Positions 33,722 through 42,833 of a stretch of 52,881 nucleotides of DNA are shown in pieces (positions within the stretch are counted from its first letter, which is position 1; the number at the start of each line of letters is the position of its first letter). The stretch is from NCBI GenBank assembly GCA_009911175.1, contig QXWX01000046.1, forward strand, positions 1-52,881. The letters run 5' to 3'. The notes beneath the pieces are model-generated. The model searched no databases. It was given only the letters and a program-made list of their open reading frames with translations, and was not told the origin of the DNA. This stretch comes from Lachnospiraceae bacterium. GTDB lineage: Bacteria > Bacillota_A > Clostridia > Lachnospirales > Lachnospiraceae. The position numbers were made by a program, and so were the translations under genes.

Positions 33722-35719
33722 ATGAAATGTAAACATGAATTAAGATGGGTGCAAAAAGGAGAAAAAGGGGAAGAATTTGCGGCATTCAAGCTGGATATGG
33801 AGAAGCAGGTTCAAAAAAGATTGGAATCAGCGCTAAAGCACATTCCAACAGATGAACATTCAGAGAAGACGTTAAGGATAAGAATTAAAAATAAAAAAGC
33901 CCGGGATTCCGAGTCATACGAAATGAGGATTGCAAAGCACACGGTAGAAATCCAGGCGGACAATTTAAAAGGGGCTTATTTTGGAATTAAGGCTTTGAAG
34001 CTTCTTCTTGGATTTGGAGGTCATGTTCTGACTTATGGCACGATCAGGGAGGAACCGGATTTTGCAAACAGGGCTGTTATGCTGGACGTATCCCGCGGGA
34101 AAATGCCGGAGATTGAATATTTAAAGCATCTGGTCTGCGTTCTATCAGATCTTGGATATAATATTTTACAGATTTATTGTGAGGATAAACTGTTTCTACC
34201 GAAACACCCGAATCTTGGAAAACTGACGGGTGCTTATACGGAAGCGGAGATCCGGGAGTTGGATCGGCACTGTTGCCGTCATTTTATGGAACTCCAGCCA
34301 TGCATCCAGACGTATTCGCACATGCATGGAGTTCTGCGTACTCCCGGATACGAGATGCTCAGCGAAAATCAGGACTTGTTTTCCCTGGCGGCAGGAAAGG
34401 AGGAGGTCTATGAATTTCTGGAGGAAGAACTGGCAGAGGTTCTTCCGTGGTTTTCATCTAAAACAGTAAATATTACGATGGACGAAGCCTATGATCTGGG
34501 AACCGGACATTCCAGAGAATCTGTTGAAAAAAAAGGAAAGACGGCGGTATTTGCCGAGCATATCAAACGGGTGATTGAAATTGCCGAAAGGCAGGGCGCA
34601 GAAAAGGTCATGATGTGGGGAGATGGCGTGGTCAAGTATCCGGAGCTGCAAGAGCAGCTTCCGGACGATGTAATCCTGATAGGCTGGAATTATAATCCGC
34701 AGTCGGAGTATCCGTCTTTGAATGCCTTCCATGAAGGAAGGCATGAATTTTGGGCGGCGGCAGGAGTGAGTACGTGGAATTCTATTTTTCCCAGAGTATA
34801 CAATATGTACCAGAATATCATTGTATATTCCAGCCAGGCGAAGGAAATGGGGGCCGAGGGCTTTATGCTTACGGACTGGGGCGATTATGGGCACTGTCAG
34901 CCTTTGGGGCTGAGTTTGTATGGTTATCTTCTGGGTGGGTGTCAGGCATTTCATGCGGAAAGGATAGATGCAAAATTATTTGAAAAAAAGATGTGGCCGG
35001 CGATTTTTCAGGACAAACGGCTGCGCAGGGCATTCCGTTTGCTGATGGATTCGAATTTGTCTCCTGGTTTACAGACCGGATTTAAAACGATGACAATCTA
35101 TTATTTCTTTGATGATATGATGGATGGGCTTTCCATGCATGGGAACAGCCGCTATCCGTATATTCCGGAGGAGTCATTTCATACATTGGCGGAACAGGGA
35201 GAAAAAGCCTGCCAACTTCTGGATGAACTACTGGATGAAAAAATCTGGGAAAGTACAAAGTATATAGACCAAAGCTGGAAGGAGCTTTTTGGAGAAAAAT
35301 TCTTGTATGAATTGAAGCTTTCGGCATGGATGACCTGGTTTACAGGAAAAAAAGGGATGCTCGCATATGAAATCAAAAAAAATCTCCGGAAAAAAGAAGT
35401 CCGGCCGGAAATCATTCTGAGGCAAATATGGGATATCCGTTGTTTATATGCAAAATGGCTGGAAATCAGAGACTTTTTCCAAGAGGTGTGGCTTCTGCGC
35501 TCGAAAAGAAGTGGAATTGAATCCAGCCTTTCTCTCTTTGACGGGGCAGGGATGCAGCTTAAAAAGACTGCAGAGTGGCTTGCGCTGCAGCGGGAAGCGG
35601 TTTTGGAAGGAAAAACTGCGGACGGGGAGCTGGAAACCTATCTGGCAGGGAAAGACTATGGTATTTTGTGGACCGGAGATTTTAAAAATATGTGGGATCG
35701 GGCTTACCCGTGGCAGTAA
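33722..35719 (+). CDS. GH20-like beta-N-acetylhexosaminidase-type hydrolase 1
   Basis: A 665-aa cytoplasmic protein (no signal peptide). An N-terminal alpha/beta domain is followed by a TIM barrel related to GH20: RAVMLDVSRGKMPEIEYLKH opens the barrel, CIQTYSHMHG follows, and VNITMDEAYDLG carries the Asp254-Glu255 pair expected to stabilise the oxazoline and act as acid. Later come MMWGDG, LIGWNYNPQ and MLTDWGDYGH. The usual GGDE is TMDE here, so it belongs to a divergent branch. ATG 33,722 is supported by GGAGGAAG upstream; the longer frame to 33,686 lacks such a site. Likely cleaves terminal HexNAc from imported oligosaccharide. Confidence 0.75.
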   Translation: MKCKHELRWVQKGEKGEEFAAFKLDMEKQVQKRLESALKHIPTDEHSEKTLRIRIKNKKARDSESYEMRIAKHTVEIQADNLKGAYFGIKALKLLLGFGGHVLTYGTIREEPDFANRAVMLDVSRGKMPEIEYLKHLVCVLSDLGYNILQIYCEDKLFLPKHPNLGKLTGAYTEAEIRELDRHCCRHFMELQPCIQTYSHMHGVLRTPGYEMLSENQDLFSLAAGKEEVYEFLEEELAEVLPWFSSKTVNITMDEAYDLGTGHSRESVEKKGKTAVFAEHIKRVIEIAERQGAEKVMMWGDGVVKYPELQEQLPDDVILIGWNYNPQSEYPSLNAFHEGRHEFWAAAGVSTWNSIFPRVYNMYQNIIVYSSQAKEMGAEGFMLTDWGDYGHCQPLGLSLYGYLLGGCQAFHAERIDAKLFEKKMWPAIFQDKRLRRAFRLLMDSNLSPGLQTGFKTMTIYYFFDDMMDGLSMHGNSRYPYIPEESFHTLAEQGEKACQLLDELLDEKIWESTKYIDQSWKELFGEKFLYELKLSAWMTWFTGKKGMLAYEIKKNLRKKEVRPEIILRQIWDIRCLYAKWLEIRDFFQEVWLLRSKRSGIESSLSLFDGAGMQLKKTAEWLALQREAVLEGKTADGELETYLAGKDYGILWTGDFKNMWDRAYPWQ

Positions 35720-35725
35720 TCCGGA

Positions 35726-37777
35726 ATGATGGAACATAAGAAAATGCAGGAAGGGAGCATAATAAGGCAGATGCGGGATTTGAATACAGGCAGAGAGAGA
35801 TATGAGGTATTTCCGCCAATAAAGGAAATTTGTTATGGGAAAGGGCGGTTTTCGCTGCTTTCTATTCGGACGGTAGCATGCGCAATACCGATTGAGAGCG
35901 CAAAGCTGGGTAAATATCCATTCGTAAAAGCGGAGGATGGATATGTATTTTATACCAATGATTTGAATTTAAAAGAGGAAGTGATGGAGGAGCAGGGATA
36001 CAGGCTGTCTGTGAGTGAAAAGGGAATATACCTTTGTGCGGGGGATGAGAGTGGGCTTCGCTATGGGTTGGATACTCTGGAGCAGATTTTGAAACAGGCG
36101 GGAGACGAGGTGGAATGCCTGACAATTTATGATTATCCGATACTCAAGCAGCGCGGACTAATGCTTGATATTTCGAGAGGAAAAGTTTTTACAGGGGAGT
36201 ATCTGACAAAACTGACGGAACTGCTTTCTGCGCTGAGATATAATGTCCTTCAGCTATATGTGGAACACACCTTTGGTTTTAAGAAGCATCCGGAAATTTG
36301 CGAGGGATCTGATCCGATTACGGCGGAGGATATAAGGATACTGCAGGAAAAATGTAAGGAAAAAGGGATACAACTGCAGGCAAATCTGCAGTCGCTGGGA
36401 CATTGCAGAAGGCTTTTAACAAGAAAAGCATATAGGGGGCTTGCGGAAAGCGATATGTATTGGTCATTGAATTTGGCATCGGAAGAAGTGACAGAGCTGC
36501 TCGATGATCTTTATGGGGAATATCTGCCTTTGTTTGAGAATGAATATTTCAATGCAGGATTGGATGAGCCTTATGATATTGGGGCAGGTAAAAATAAAGG
36601 CAGCGGAAAAACAGAGGAAGAATTATATTTGGAATATGTGTTGAAAATTCATGCGCTGGCTGCAAAATACGGAAAAAGGATAATGATATTTGGGGATGTA
36701 TTTTGCAGAAATCCGGAACTTTTTTCAAAACTGCCCAAGGACATCATCTGTCTGGACTGGATTTATGACCCGAAGGAAAGGTATGGGACTCCGGAGATTC
36801 TGTATAACAGCGGTGTGTTGTATTGGGTATGCCCGGGAACCGGAAACTGGAACACACTGTTTCCACGTTTGGATGGGGCGATTACGAATGTTGTCAATTT
36901 GGTACGGGAAGGATGCGAACACAGGGCACAGGGAATGCTTTTGACAGATTGGAATGATCATGGCGCCTATACGCAGCCTGCCCCGGGATATTATATTTAT
37001 GTATATGGCGCGGCAGCGGCCTGGCACGGGAAAGATCCGGGCAGTGAATATGTAGACCGGCATTCAGACCGGTATATTGGGATCAAAGGGTATGCGCGGA
37101 TGGTGCGAAAGCTTGCGGAAATATATCAGATTCCGCCATTGTGGTCCAAAAACCGGAGCGAGTGTGTAATGGCCCTTTTTGATGAACCTATTTTTGGAAA
37201 AGGAATCAGAGGAAGAATACCGCCAAAAGGGCTGCGGGCTTATGATGTGAATTTGCCTGACGGTGTAAAAAGCGTGTTGGAAAAGCATTCTCAGCACCCG
37301 CTCAGACCGTATTTCCAGATTTCAGAAGACGTTTGCGGAAGTATTGAAAAGGTGGTTGCAGATGCAGAAGCGATTTGTGATACGATGAAGGAAGGGATGA
37401 TAAAGGGGCAGATGCGCTATATTCTGGATGCGTTTTCCCTGATGCTGGATAAGATGGAAGTCAGCCGTACCATTCTTTCTGCTTTTGAGAAAAAAGCGAT
37501 TGACAAAGAGGTTCTGCTTGATATGGAAGACAGTGTTAGGCGTTTGATCCGGCGGTTTGTAAGGCTAGAAATGTCCTATATAAAACAATGGCAGGAGATT
37601 GCGAGAGTATCGGAAATTGAGATTTCTATGGTACACTTTGCGCATGTCATTGAGCGTTTAGACTATCTGATGGATTGGCTCTCTGCCCAGAGGGAAAAGA
37701 TTGCGCAATCCAGAGAACCCGATTACCAGTTTGTGACATATGAGACGGCAGGTTATGAGACGTTGCCTACATATTAA
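35726..37777 (+). CDS. GH20-like beta-N-acetylhexosaminidase-type hydrolase 2
   Basis: A 683-aa cytoplasmic protein, homologous to its upstream neighbour: LMLDISRGKVFTGEYLTKL, LQANLQSLGHCR, and NAGLDEPYDIGAG with the Asp280-Glu281 pair, followed by IMIFGDVF, ICLDWIYDP and MLLTDWNDHGAYTQ. The two are diverged paralogs rather than a recent duplication, so they may cut different linkages or work in sequence. The start is uncertain: ATG 35,726 or 35,729 gives the longest frame, and ATG 35,771 (MRDLNTGRERYEVF) is possible after AAGGGAG. A hairpin terminator follows at 37,832. Confidence 0.75.
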   Translation: MMEHKKMQEGSIIRQMRDLNTGRERYEVFPPIKEICYGKGRFSLLSIRTVACAIPIESAKLGKYPFVKAEDGYVFYTNDLNLKEEVMEEQGYRLSVSEKGIYLCAGDESGLRYGLDTLEQILKQAGDEVECLTIYDYPILKQRGLMLDISRGKVFTGEYLTKLTELLSALRYNVLQLYVEHTFGFKKHPEICEGSDPITAEDIRILQEKCKEKGIQLQANLQSLGHCRRLLTRKAYRGLAESDMYWSLNLASEEVTELLDDLYGEYLPLFENEYFNAGLDEPYDIGAGKNKGSGKTEEELYLEYVLKIHALAAKYGKRIMIFGDVFCRNPELFSKLPKDIICLDWIYDPKERYGTPEILYNSGVLYWVCPGTGNWNTLFPRLDGAITNVVNLVREGCEHRAQGMLLTDWNDHGAYTQPAPGYYIYVYGAAAAWHGKDPGSEYVDRHSDRYIGIKGYARMVRKLAEIYQIPPLWSKNRSECVMALFDEPIFGKGIRGRIPPKGLRAYDVNLPDGVKSVLEKHSQHPLRPYFQISEDVCGSIEKVVADAEAICDTMKEGMIKGQMRYILDAFSLMLDKMEVSRTILSAFEKKAIDKEVLLDMEDSVRRLIRRFVRLEMSYIKQWQEIARVSEIEISMVHFAHVIERLDYLMDWLSAQREKIAQSREPDYQFVTYETAGYETLPTY

Positions 37778-37831
37778 GACGGTTTCTCTCACCATAAAGA
37801 CAGCGTGGGTTCGAAGCCTGCAATTCCCAAG

Positions 37832-37878
37832 AGGCTACTGCTTTTACATTTGAAAAATTGTGAAGCGGCAGCCTTTTT
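37832..37878 (+). terminator. Terminator closing the ROK-Dpp-GH20 operon
   Basis: AGGCTACTGCTT (37832-37843) pairs imperfectly with AAGCGGCAGCCT (37863-37874), followed by a T run to 37,878. It lies about 55 bases after the second hydrolase. Confidence 0.72.
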
Positions 37879-38060
37879 AATTTAGAAACGTTTTCGTGAA
37901 ATAATATCTTCAAAATTTTAAATCCTTTTCCACGCATATCAGGTTATATTAAATAAGAGCGCCTGATTTGCCTCAATCCGGATACCGCGAAAAGTTGAAA
38001 TCCAACACGGCATTTCCCCGGTATACCCAATAAAACCAGCAGAAAGGAGTGTGATGCCCT

Positions 38061-38618
38061 TTGGAGGACCGGGAGATGATCCGGCGGATCCAAAACGGAC
38101 AGAAGCAATACCTGAACGTGATCGCCGAAAAATACTACAACGACATCTACTATTTCTGCTGCTACCAGACCGGCAGCCGTGAGGATGCCTATGACCTGGC
38201 CCAGGAAACCTTTCTCCGTTTCATCCGGTACGTAGACCGCTACCAATATCGGAATCTGAAAGGTTATCTCCTGACTATTGCCATGAACCTCTGCCGGAAT
38301 TACGTCTGTGATACCGGCAAAATCCCCGTTCAGCCAGAACTTTACACACACGAAGCTGGGGACAGCGGAGAAGAGGAAAACGCCGCTTCCGACGGCAGAG
38401 AGTTTGAAAACCGGGAGAATAGCCTGCTCCTGGCGGCAGCGCTGCAAAAGCTACCGGAGATCCAGAGGGAAGCCGTGCTCCTTCACCATTTTTACGGCTA
38501 TAAGAACCGGGAGATTTCCCGCATGACAGGCGCTTCCTACAGTGCGGTCAAGTCACGGGTCAGGCAGGGAATTGAAAAACTGCAGCAGCTTTTAAACAGG
38601 GAGGATTTCTATGGATGA
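38061..38618 (+). CDS. ECF-type sigma factor (sigma-70 family)
   Basis: A 185-aa protein with region 2 (DAYDLAQETFLRFIRYVDRY, then LKGYLLTIAMNLCRNYV) and region 4 (LPEIQREAVLLHHFYGYKNR, with an ISRMTGASYSAVKSRVRQG helix-turn-helix). TTG 38,061 has AAAGGAG 11 bases upstream; ATG 38,076 (MIRRIQNG) has GGAGG eight bases upstream and is an equally good start. It overlaps the next gene, whose membrane product is likely its partner. The operon continues with an ABC ATPase and permease, a common layout for stress or antibiotic-response sigma factors. Target promoters were not identified. Confidence 0.88.
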   Translation: MEDREMIRRIQNGQKQYLNVIAEKYYNDIYYFCCYQTGSREDAYDLAQETFLRFIRYVDRYQYRNLKGYLLTIAMNLCRNYVCDTGKIPVQPELYTHEAGDSGEEENAASDGREFENRENSLLLAAALQKLPEIQREAVLLHHFYGYKNREISRMTGASYSAVKSRVRQGIEKLQQLLNREDFYG

Positions 38619-39465
38619 TAAGATGAAAACGGAAAAATGGAAGCTTTCACCGGACAGATCAAGGGATGGCAGTATGACGCAGGAGCAGTCCGGACCGTCA
38701 TGGAAGGAATCAAAAATGGACAGGATACGGCATGAAGCATGGCGCTTGCCGCTGGACGAATCGAAAAAAGAAAACAGCCTTGCCGCAATCCGCCAGGCAG
38801 CGGAGGCAAAGCAGCTCAGCCGTTACCCCTCTTTCGCCACCAATCTGTGGAATCAGTTCCGCTTCCAGTCCTGGAAGAGCCGTGCGGCCCAGGGGGTAGT
38901 GCTTTTGTCGGCCATGCTTCTGTCGGTCTGGCTGAACCAGAAGCAGATCGCGGATACCGATTCCATCACCGTCTGCTCGGTATTTCTCGTATTTGCCGGA
39001 AATATCTGCCTGAGCGGTGTTGCCCGTCTGTTTTCCCGGCACATGGCGGAGCTGGAGCAGACGCTGTACCTGAACCTGAAACAAATGGTCTGCATCCGGA
39101 TGCTGGAAGCCGGGATTCTGGATCTGGTGATCCTGTATATTCTGACCGGACTGACAGGCCGGTTCAACAGTGCAGGGACAGGGGCGTATCTTTTGTACAT
39201 GCTGGTTCCGTTCCTCTGGTCGGATGTCCTCTATCTGCACATGCTGACTGCCTTTCGGAACGGACTGGCCGGTTATCGGCAGATCTCTGCCGGAATCCTG
39301 TGCGGCCTTCTCGCGCTGTTTCCGGTGATGTTGGAGGATGCATATGAGGCGGCGGCCCTGCCCTGGTGGCGCGCATTCGGGCTGGCAGGCGCATTGCTGC
39401 TGGGAGCGGAAATCTATGGGATTCTGGGAAAAATCGAAGGAGGAGACAGCTTATGCCTGAATTAG
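38611..39465 (+). CDS. Membrane protein, probable regulator of the ECF sigma factor
   Basis: A 284-aa protein with a charged cytoplasmic N-terminus of about 95 residues followed by about six membrane helices from VVLLSAMLLSVWL onward. It starts within the sigma gene (eight-base overlap), the usual arrangement for an anti-sigma factor, though no zinc-binding HxxxCxxC motif is seen. RIRHEAWRLPLDESKKENSL is a plausible amphipathic segment for sigma binding. It overlaps the ABC ATPase gene by 13 bases. Function is inferred from the arrangement. Confidence 0.65.
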   Translation: MDDKMKTEKWKLSPDRSRDGSMTQEQSGPSWKESKMDRIRHEAWRLPLDESKKENSLAAIRQAAEAKQLSRYPSFATNLWNQFRFQSWKSRAAQGVVLLSAMLLSVWLNQKQIADTDSITVCSVFLVFAGNICLSGVARLFSRHMAELEQTLYLNLKQMVCIRMLEAGILDLVILYILTGLTGRFNSAGTGAYLLYMLVPFLWSDVLYLHMLTAFRNGLAGYRQISAGILCGLLALFPVMLEDAYEAAALPWWRAFGLAGALLLGAEIYGILGKIEGGDSLCLN

Positions 39466-40370
39466 TGATCGACAGAGTAACAAAACGATTTAAACATAAA
39501 ATCGCGGTGGACACCGTTTCCCTGCGCCTGCGCAACGGAGTCTACGGATTCCTGGGGGCAAATGGAGCCGGGAAGACCACACTCCTGCGGATGCTCTGCG
39601 GCGTGTTAAAGCCCACCTCGGGGGAGATCCGCTGCAACGGAACGGAAATCCGCATGCTGGACGGGGAATACCGTTTCCTTCTGGGATATCTGCCCCAGGA
39701 TTTCGGATATTATCCAGATTTTACCGCAAAGCGATATCTGGAATATCTGGCCGCCTGCAAAGCGGTCCCCAAAGATCTTGCAAAAGAAAAAGTACAGGAA
39801 ATGCTCCGGCTTGTGGGGCTGGAGGGAGAACAGAAGCAGAAGATCAAAACCTTTTCCGGCGGCATGATCCGTAGGCTGGGAATTGCCCAGGCACTTTTGA
39901 ATGACCCGGAGATCCTCATACTGGACGAACCTACCTCCGGGCTGGATCCTAAGGAGAGGATCCGTTTCCGCAATATCATCAGCGCCCTTTCCAAGGGAAG
40001 GATCGTGATCCTGTCCACCCATATCGTATCCGACGTGGAATTTATCTCGGACCAGATCCTGCTCATGAAGCAGGGCCGCATCGTGGAGCAGGGAACCTGC
40101 CGGGAGGTGACCGGCAACGTCCGGGGGAAGGTGTGGGAGTACATGGCGGGGCCGGAGGAGGCGGACCGGATGAACGACACGTTTGCGGTCAGCAATCTGA
40201 AAAATGAAGGCGACATGGTGTATCTCCGGATAGTTTCCGACACCTGCCCATGTGAGGGCGCCGCGCCGGCAGAACCGGGGCTGGAGGATGTCTATCTGTA
40301 TTATTTTGGGACGGACGAAATATGCAGGAACGCGGACAGGAGTATTTTTCTGCGAGATATGCATCAATGA
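39453..40370 (+). CDS. ABC transporter ATP-binding protein
   Basis: A 305-aa ATPase of the drug/antibiotic exporter (CcmA/BcrA-like) type. Walker A is GANGAGKTT, the Q-loop is in YLPQDFGYYPDFTAKRYLEY, the signature FSGGMIRRLGIAQ, Walker B ILILDEPTSGLD, and the switch His lies in STHIVSDVE. ATG 39,453 follows AGGAGG; a longer open frame to 39,366 overlaps the membrane gene and lacks a ribosome site. The last 80 residues are the usual variable domain ending in a YLYYFGTDE segment. It pairs with the permease downstream. Confidence 0.92.
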   Translation: MPELVIDRVTKRFKHKIAVDTVSLRLRNGVYGFLGANGAGKTTLLRMLCGVLKPTSGEIRCNGTEIRMLDGEYRFLLGYLPQDFGYYPDFTAKRYLEYLAACKAVPKDLAKEKVQEMLRLVGLEGEQKQKIKTFSGGMIRRLGIAQALLNDPEILILDEPTSGLDPKERIRFRNIISALSKGRIVILSTHIVSDVEFISDQILLMKQGRIVEQGTCREVTGNVRGKVWEYMAGPEEADRMNDTFAVSNLKNEGDMVYLRIVSDTCPCEGAAPAEPGLEDVYLYYFGTDEICRNADRSIFLRDMHQ

Positions 40371-40416
40371 GATCATGATGCTGTATGGATATTTGTCAGG
40401 CAAAGGAGAATGAAAC

Positions 40417-41532
40417 ATGTGGAAAATATTTCAGGAAGAGTTTTATAAGATCGCGTCCAAAAAGATTGTCTGGATCGGACTGTTCTGCCTGCTGGGTTTC
40501 GTAAGATACCGGCTGGCAATGGTTGTGGATGAGTACACCATGACGACCGGCCGGGAAACAATCTGCGGAAAAGAAGCGATCGCAAAGGATCGGGAGCTGA
40601 CCGCGCAGTATGCGGGGCCTCTGACAGAGGAAAAAGTTCAGACTATTTATGAAAAATACGGATTTTTCTATATTAACAGTGAAACAGGGGAACAGAATGG
40701 AAACTACTGTAGTCGTTTCATCACGGAGCGGATGACTAACAGCAGGCAGTTGGAAGAACCGGCTCTGGATGATATCCAGTTCTATCAGGGCAGTGACTGG
40801 GAAAACAATGCGGCGTATCTGTTGGAAGACGGCCTTCGATTCGATTATGTATATGGATGGGACGATCTGGCAGAAACGTACGGTATCATGGTGATCTTTT
40901 GTCTTTCCGCTTTATTTATGATCGGATTATCGTCGGTATTTTCTGAAGAATATTCTTTGAAAACGGCGGACATCCTTCTGACTACCCGGCGGGGGAAGGG
41001 CGGCGGAATCTGGATGAAAGCGGCTGCGGCCTTTGGATTTACACTGTCTATTTATTTTGCGGTCACAGTATATGTGTGGGCAATTTATCTGAACGTATTC
41101 GGAACCCAGGGGCTGGATGCGTCTTCCGTCATGATCGGGTGGGGCAATCGTTGGGGATACTGCCCGGATACGGTGGCTGGCTTTCTCCTGTACCAGTTCT
41201 GGCTGGGGCTTGCCGGGATGATTCTTCTGACCGCTGTAGTTCTGGCGGTTTCCGCCCTCTGTAAAAATGCATTTCTGGCGGTGGTGCTGTCCCTGACGCT
41301 GTACCTCATCCCAGTGGTATGGCTGAAGCTGATCGGCCCTATGCGGATCTTTGGGCATACGGTGACAAAAGCGGTCTCACATTTTATGGCTTCCATGCCG
41401 GTTTATCTGACTATGACCTGGGACTTCGGGTTCCCGGCAGAACAGGTCATGATGCATCTGGCGATCGCGCTGGCGGTGGGAGTGGCTGGTGTGTGGCTGG
41501 GGTATTGGCGGTATCGGGGGTATCAGGGGTGA
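40417..41532 (+). CDS. ABC-2-type membrane permease
   Basis: A 371-aa membrane protein: one N-terminal helix (IVWIGLFCLLGFVRY), an extracytoplasmic domain of about 125 residues, then five helices, as in BcrB/ABC-2 permeases with a large first loop. The start at 40,417 follows AAAGGAG. Together with the preceding ATPase it forms an exporter under the ECF sigma factor's operon. The substrate is unknown; cell-envelope stress or antibiotic self-protection is a guess from similar operons. Confidence 0.78.
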   Translation: MWKIFQEEFYKIASKKIVWIGLFCLLGFVRYRLAMVVDEYTMTTGRETICGKEAIAKDRELTAQYAGPLTEEKVQTIYEKYGFFYINSETGEQNGNYCSRFITERMTNSRQLEEPALDDIQFYQGSDWENNAAYLLEDGLRFDYVYGWDDLAETYGIMVIFCLSALFMIGLSSVFSEEYSLKTADILLTTRRGKGGGIWMKAAAAFGFTLSIYFAVTVYVWAIYLNVFGTQGLDASSVMIGWGNRWGYCPDTVAGFLLYQFWLGLAGMILLTAVVLAVSALCKNAFLAVVLSLTLYLIPVVWLKLIGPMRIFGHTVTKAVSHFMASMPVYLTMTWDFGFPAEQVMMHLAIALAVGVAGVWLGYWRYRGYQG

Positions 41533-41573
41533 GGGGAGTGCCTGATATATTCACAAAAAACAACAAGGGGGGA

Positions 41574-41671
41574 ATGAAGCCGGTGTACTGGACGAAAACC
41601 AGGAACCGAAGCTGTCCTATGATACATTGAAAAGGCTGGAAAGGCAGCTTGGGATCCAAAAAATTAAATGA
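41574..41671 (+). other. Short coding-like remnant (about 32 codons)
   Basis: The frame ending at the TGA 41,669-41,671 reads EAGVLDENQEPKLSYDTLKR, then LERQLGIQKIK, which looks like a natural protein tail. I cannot name its family, and there is no credible start, though GGGGGGAATG precedes it. It may be the end of a deleted gene. Confidence 0.25.
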
Positions 41672-41697
41672 AGCGCTTACTATATATTAAGCAAAAA

Positions 41698-41738
41698 GAA
41701 AGCCTGCGGAACATTCACACAACGTTCCACAGGCTTTC
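41698..41738 (-). terminator. Terminator of the metalloprotease gene
   Basis: GAAAGCCTGCGGAAC (41698-41712) pairs with GTTCCACAGGCTTTC (41724-41738) with a single mismatch. On the minus strand it is followed by TTTTTG. The stem contains the gene's last codons and stop. Confidence 0.8.
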
Positions 41739-42335
41739 GCCATGCTCCCTGAGCCACCTCTGCGCCTTCTTATAATCCGGCAGCACAGATGCCACGACGG
41801 CATAAAAAGCGGGAGAGTGGTTCATCTCCTTCCTGTGTGCCAGTTCATGCACCACGATATAATCCAGCACATCCTCCGGCGCGAAGATCAGCCGCCAGTT
41901 AAAATTCAGATTCCCCTTGCTGCTGCAGCTTCCCCACCGGGTCTTCTGCTCCCGGATAGAAATGCGCCCGTATGTCACCCGCATGATCGAAGCATAGTAA
42001 GCAGCCTTCCGTGTAAAAATATCCCGGGCCGTTTCCACATAGCGGCGGCGCTCACTTTCCGGCAGCGGCGGCGGAGCCGGTGCTGCCTGCGCGGCGGCTT
42101 TTGTCAGATACTTCAGGATCCACTCCTGCTTTTCAATCAGAAAACGTTCGACCGCGGCCCTCGATGTGCGCCTCGGGGCACGTACCTTGACCTGTCCGCC
42201 GGAAGTGATCTGGACAGCCAGAGTCCTTCTGGAGCTGTAGATGAGTTCATATCCGTCCGGGTATTGTGTGCCGGAACGCTCCGCAAGCTGCGGAAGCCTG
42301 TCCGCCAGAGGACGGGGAAAAGGCTGTATTGCCAT
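41715..42335 (-). CDS. YgjP/SprT-like zinc metalloprotease (DUF45, M48-like)
   Basis: A 206-aa protein with the zinc motif HELAHRKEMNHS (HExxH plus a further His) near residue 170 and the family's TRWGSCSSKGNLNFNWRLIF before it. The N-terminal half holds VQITSGGQVKVRAPRR and FLIEKQEWI, as in YgjP. A Pro/Ala-rich linker separates the halves. ATG 42,335 has AGGAGGG nine bases upstream; the longer frame to 42,386 has none. Members are soluble and their substrates are poorly known. It stands alone, divergent from the acylphosphatase gene. Confidence 0.88.
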   Translation of the reverse strand: MAIQPFPRPLADRLPQLAERSGTQYPDGYELIYSSRRTLAVQITSGGQVKVRAPRRTSRAAVERFLIEKQEWILKYLTKAAAQAAPAPPPLPESERRRYVETARDIFTRKAAYYASIMRVTYGRISIREQKTRWGSCSSKGNLNFNWRLIFAPEDVLDYIVVHELAHRKEMNHSPAFYAVVASVLPDYKKAQRWLREHGESLWNVV

Positions 42336-42423
42336 AAAATGATCCCTCCTGCTTGATTTTATATCTAAATTTGATTTTGTTTCCATTCTACCATAGAAAT
42401 ATATATTTTGTATCTGTTATTCT

Positions 42424-42450
42424 TTGATTTTTTACGCAAAGTAGTATAAA
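42424..42450 (+). promoter_or_regulatory. Candidate promoter of the acylphosphatase gene
   Basis: TTGATT (42424-42429) and TATAAA (42445-42450) with a 15-base spacer, or TTTGAT with 16. It is about 85 bases upstream of the start. Spacing is short, so this is moderate support. Confidence 0.4.
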
Positions 42451-42533
42451 ATGTAGATAAGGGCGGGCAGTTTGCTTTAGAAAAATATATTCCAACTATA
42501 CAGCTGGGATGTATTCAGGAGAGAAGGGATTAG

Positions 42534-42803
42534 ATGGCAGAAGTCAGAAAGCACATCGTTTTCCACGGCCGTGTACAGGGCGTGGGCTTCCGGTATACGG
42601 CAAAGTATCTGGCATTGTCCCTGCATTTGACCGGATGGGTGAGAAATGAATGGGACGGTACGGTGACGCTGGAGATCCAGGGAAGGGAGCCCCTGATCCA
42701 GAAGCTCCTTGTAGGACTGAACAGCAGTCAGTTCATACGGATTGAATGGATGGACACAGAGGAGATTCCGCTGGAGCAGGAAAGCAGTTTCAAGGTTCGG
42801 TGA
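42534..42803 (+). CDS. acyP: Acylphosphatase
   Basis: An 89-aa cytoplasmic enzyme that hydrolyses acyl phosphates such as carbamoyl or acetyl phosphate. The full family signature is visible: FHGRVQGVGFRYTAKYLA with the phosphate-binding loop and catalytic Arg, then GWVRNEWDGTVTLEIQG with the catalytic Asn. Normal length. GAGAGAAGGG lies before ATG 42,534. Confidence 0.95.
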   Translation: MAEVRKHIVFHGRVQGVGFRYTAKYLALSLHLTGWVRNEWDGTVTLEIQGREPLIQKLLVGLNSSQFIRIEWMDTEEIPLEQESSFKVR

Positions 42804-42833
42804 TTTTGAAATCGACAGGAGGAAGATAAGAAT

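Noticed and set aside
37800..37825. TPsiC-arm-like GGTTCGAAGCC suggesting a tRNA
   Set aside because: No acceptor, D or anticodon arm can be formed around it; at most a tRNA 3'-end scrap.
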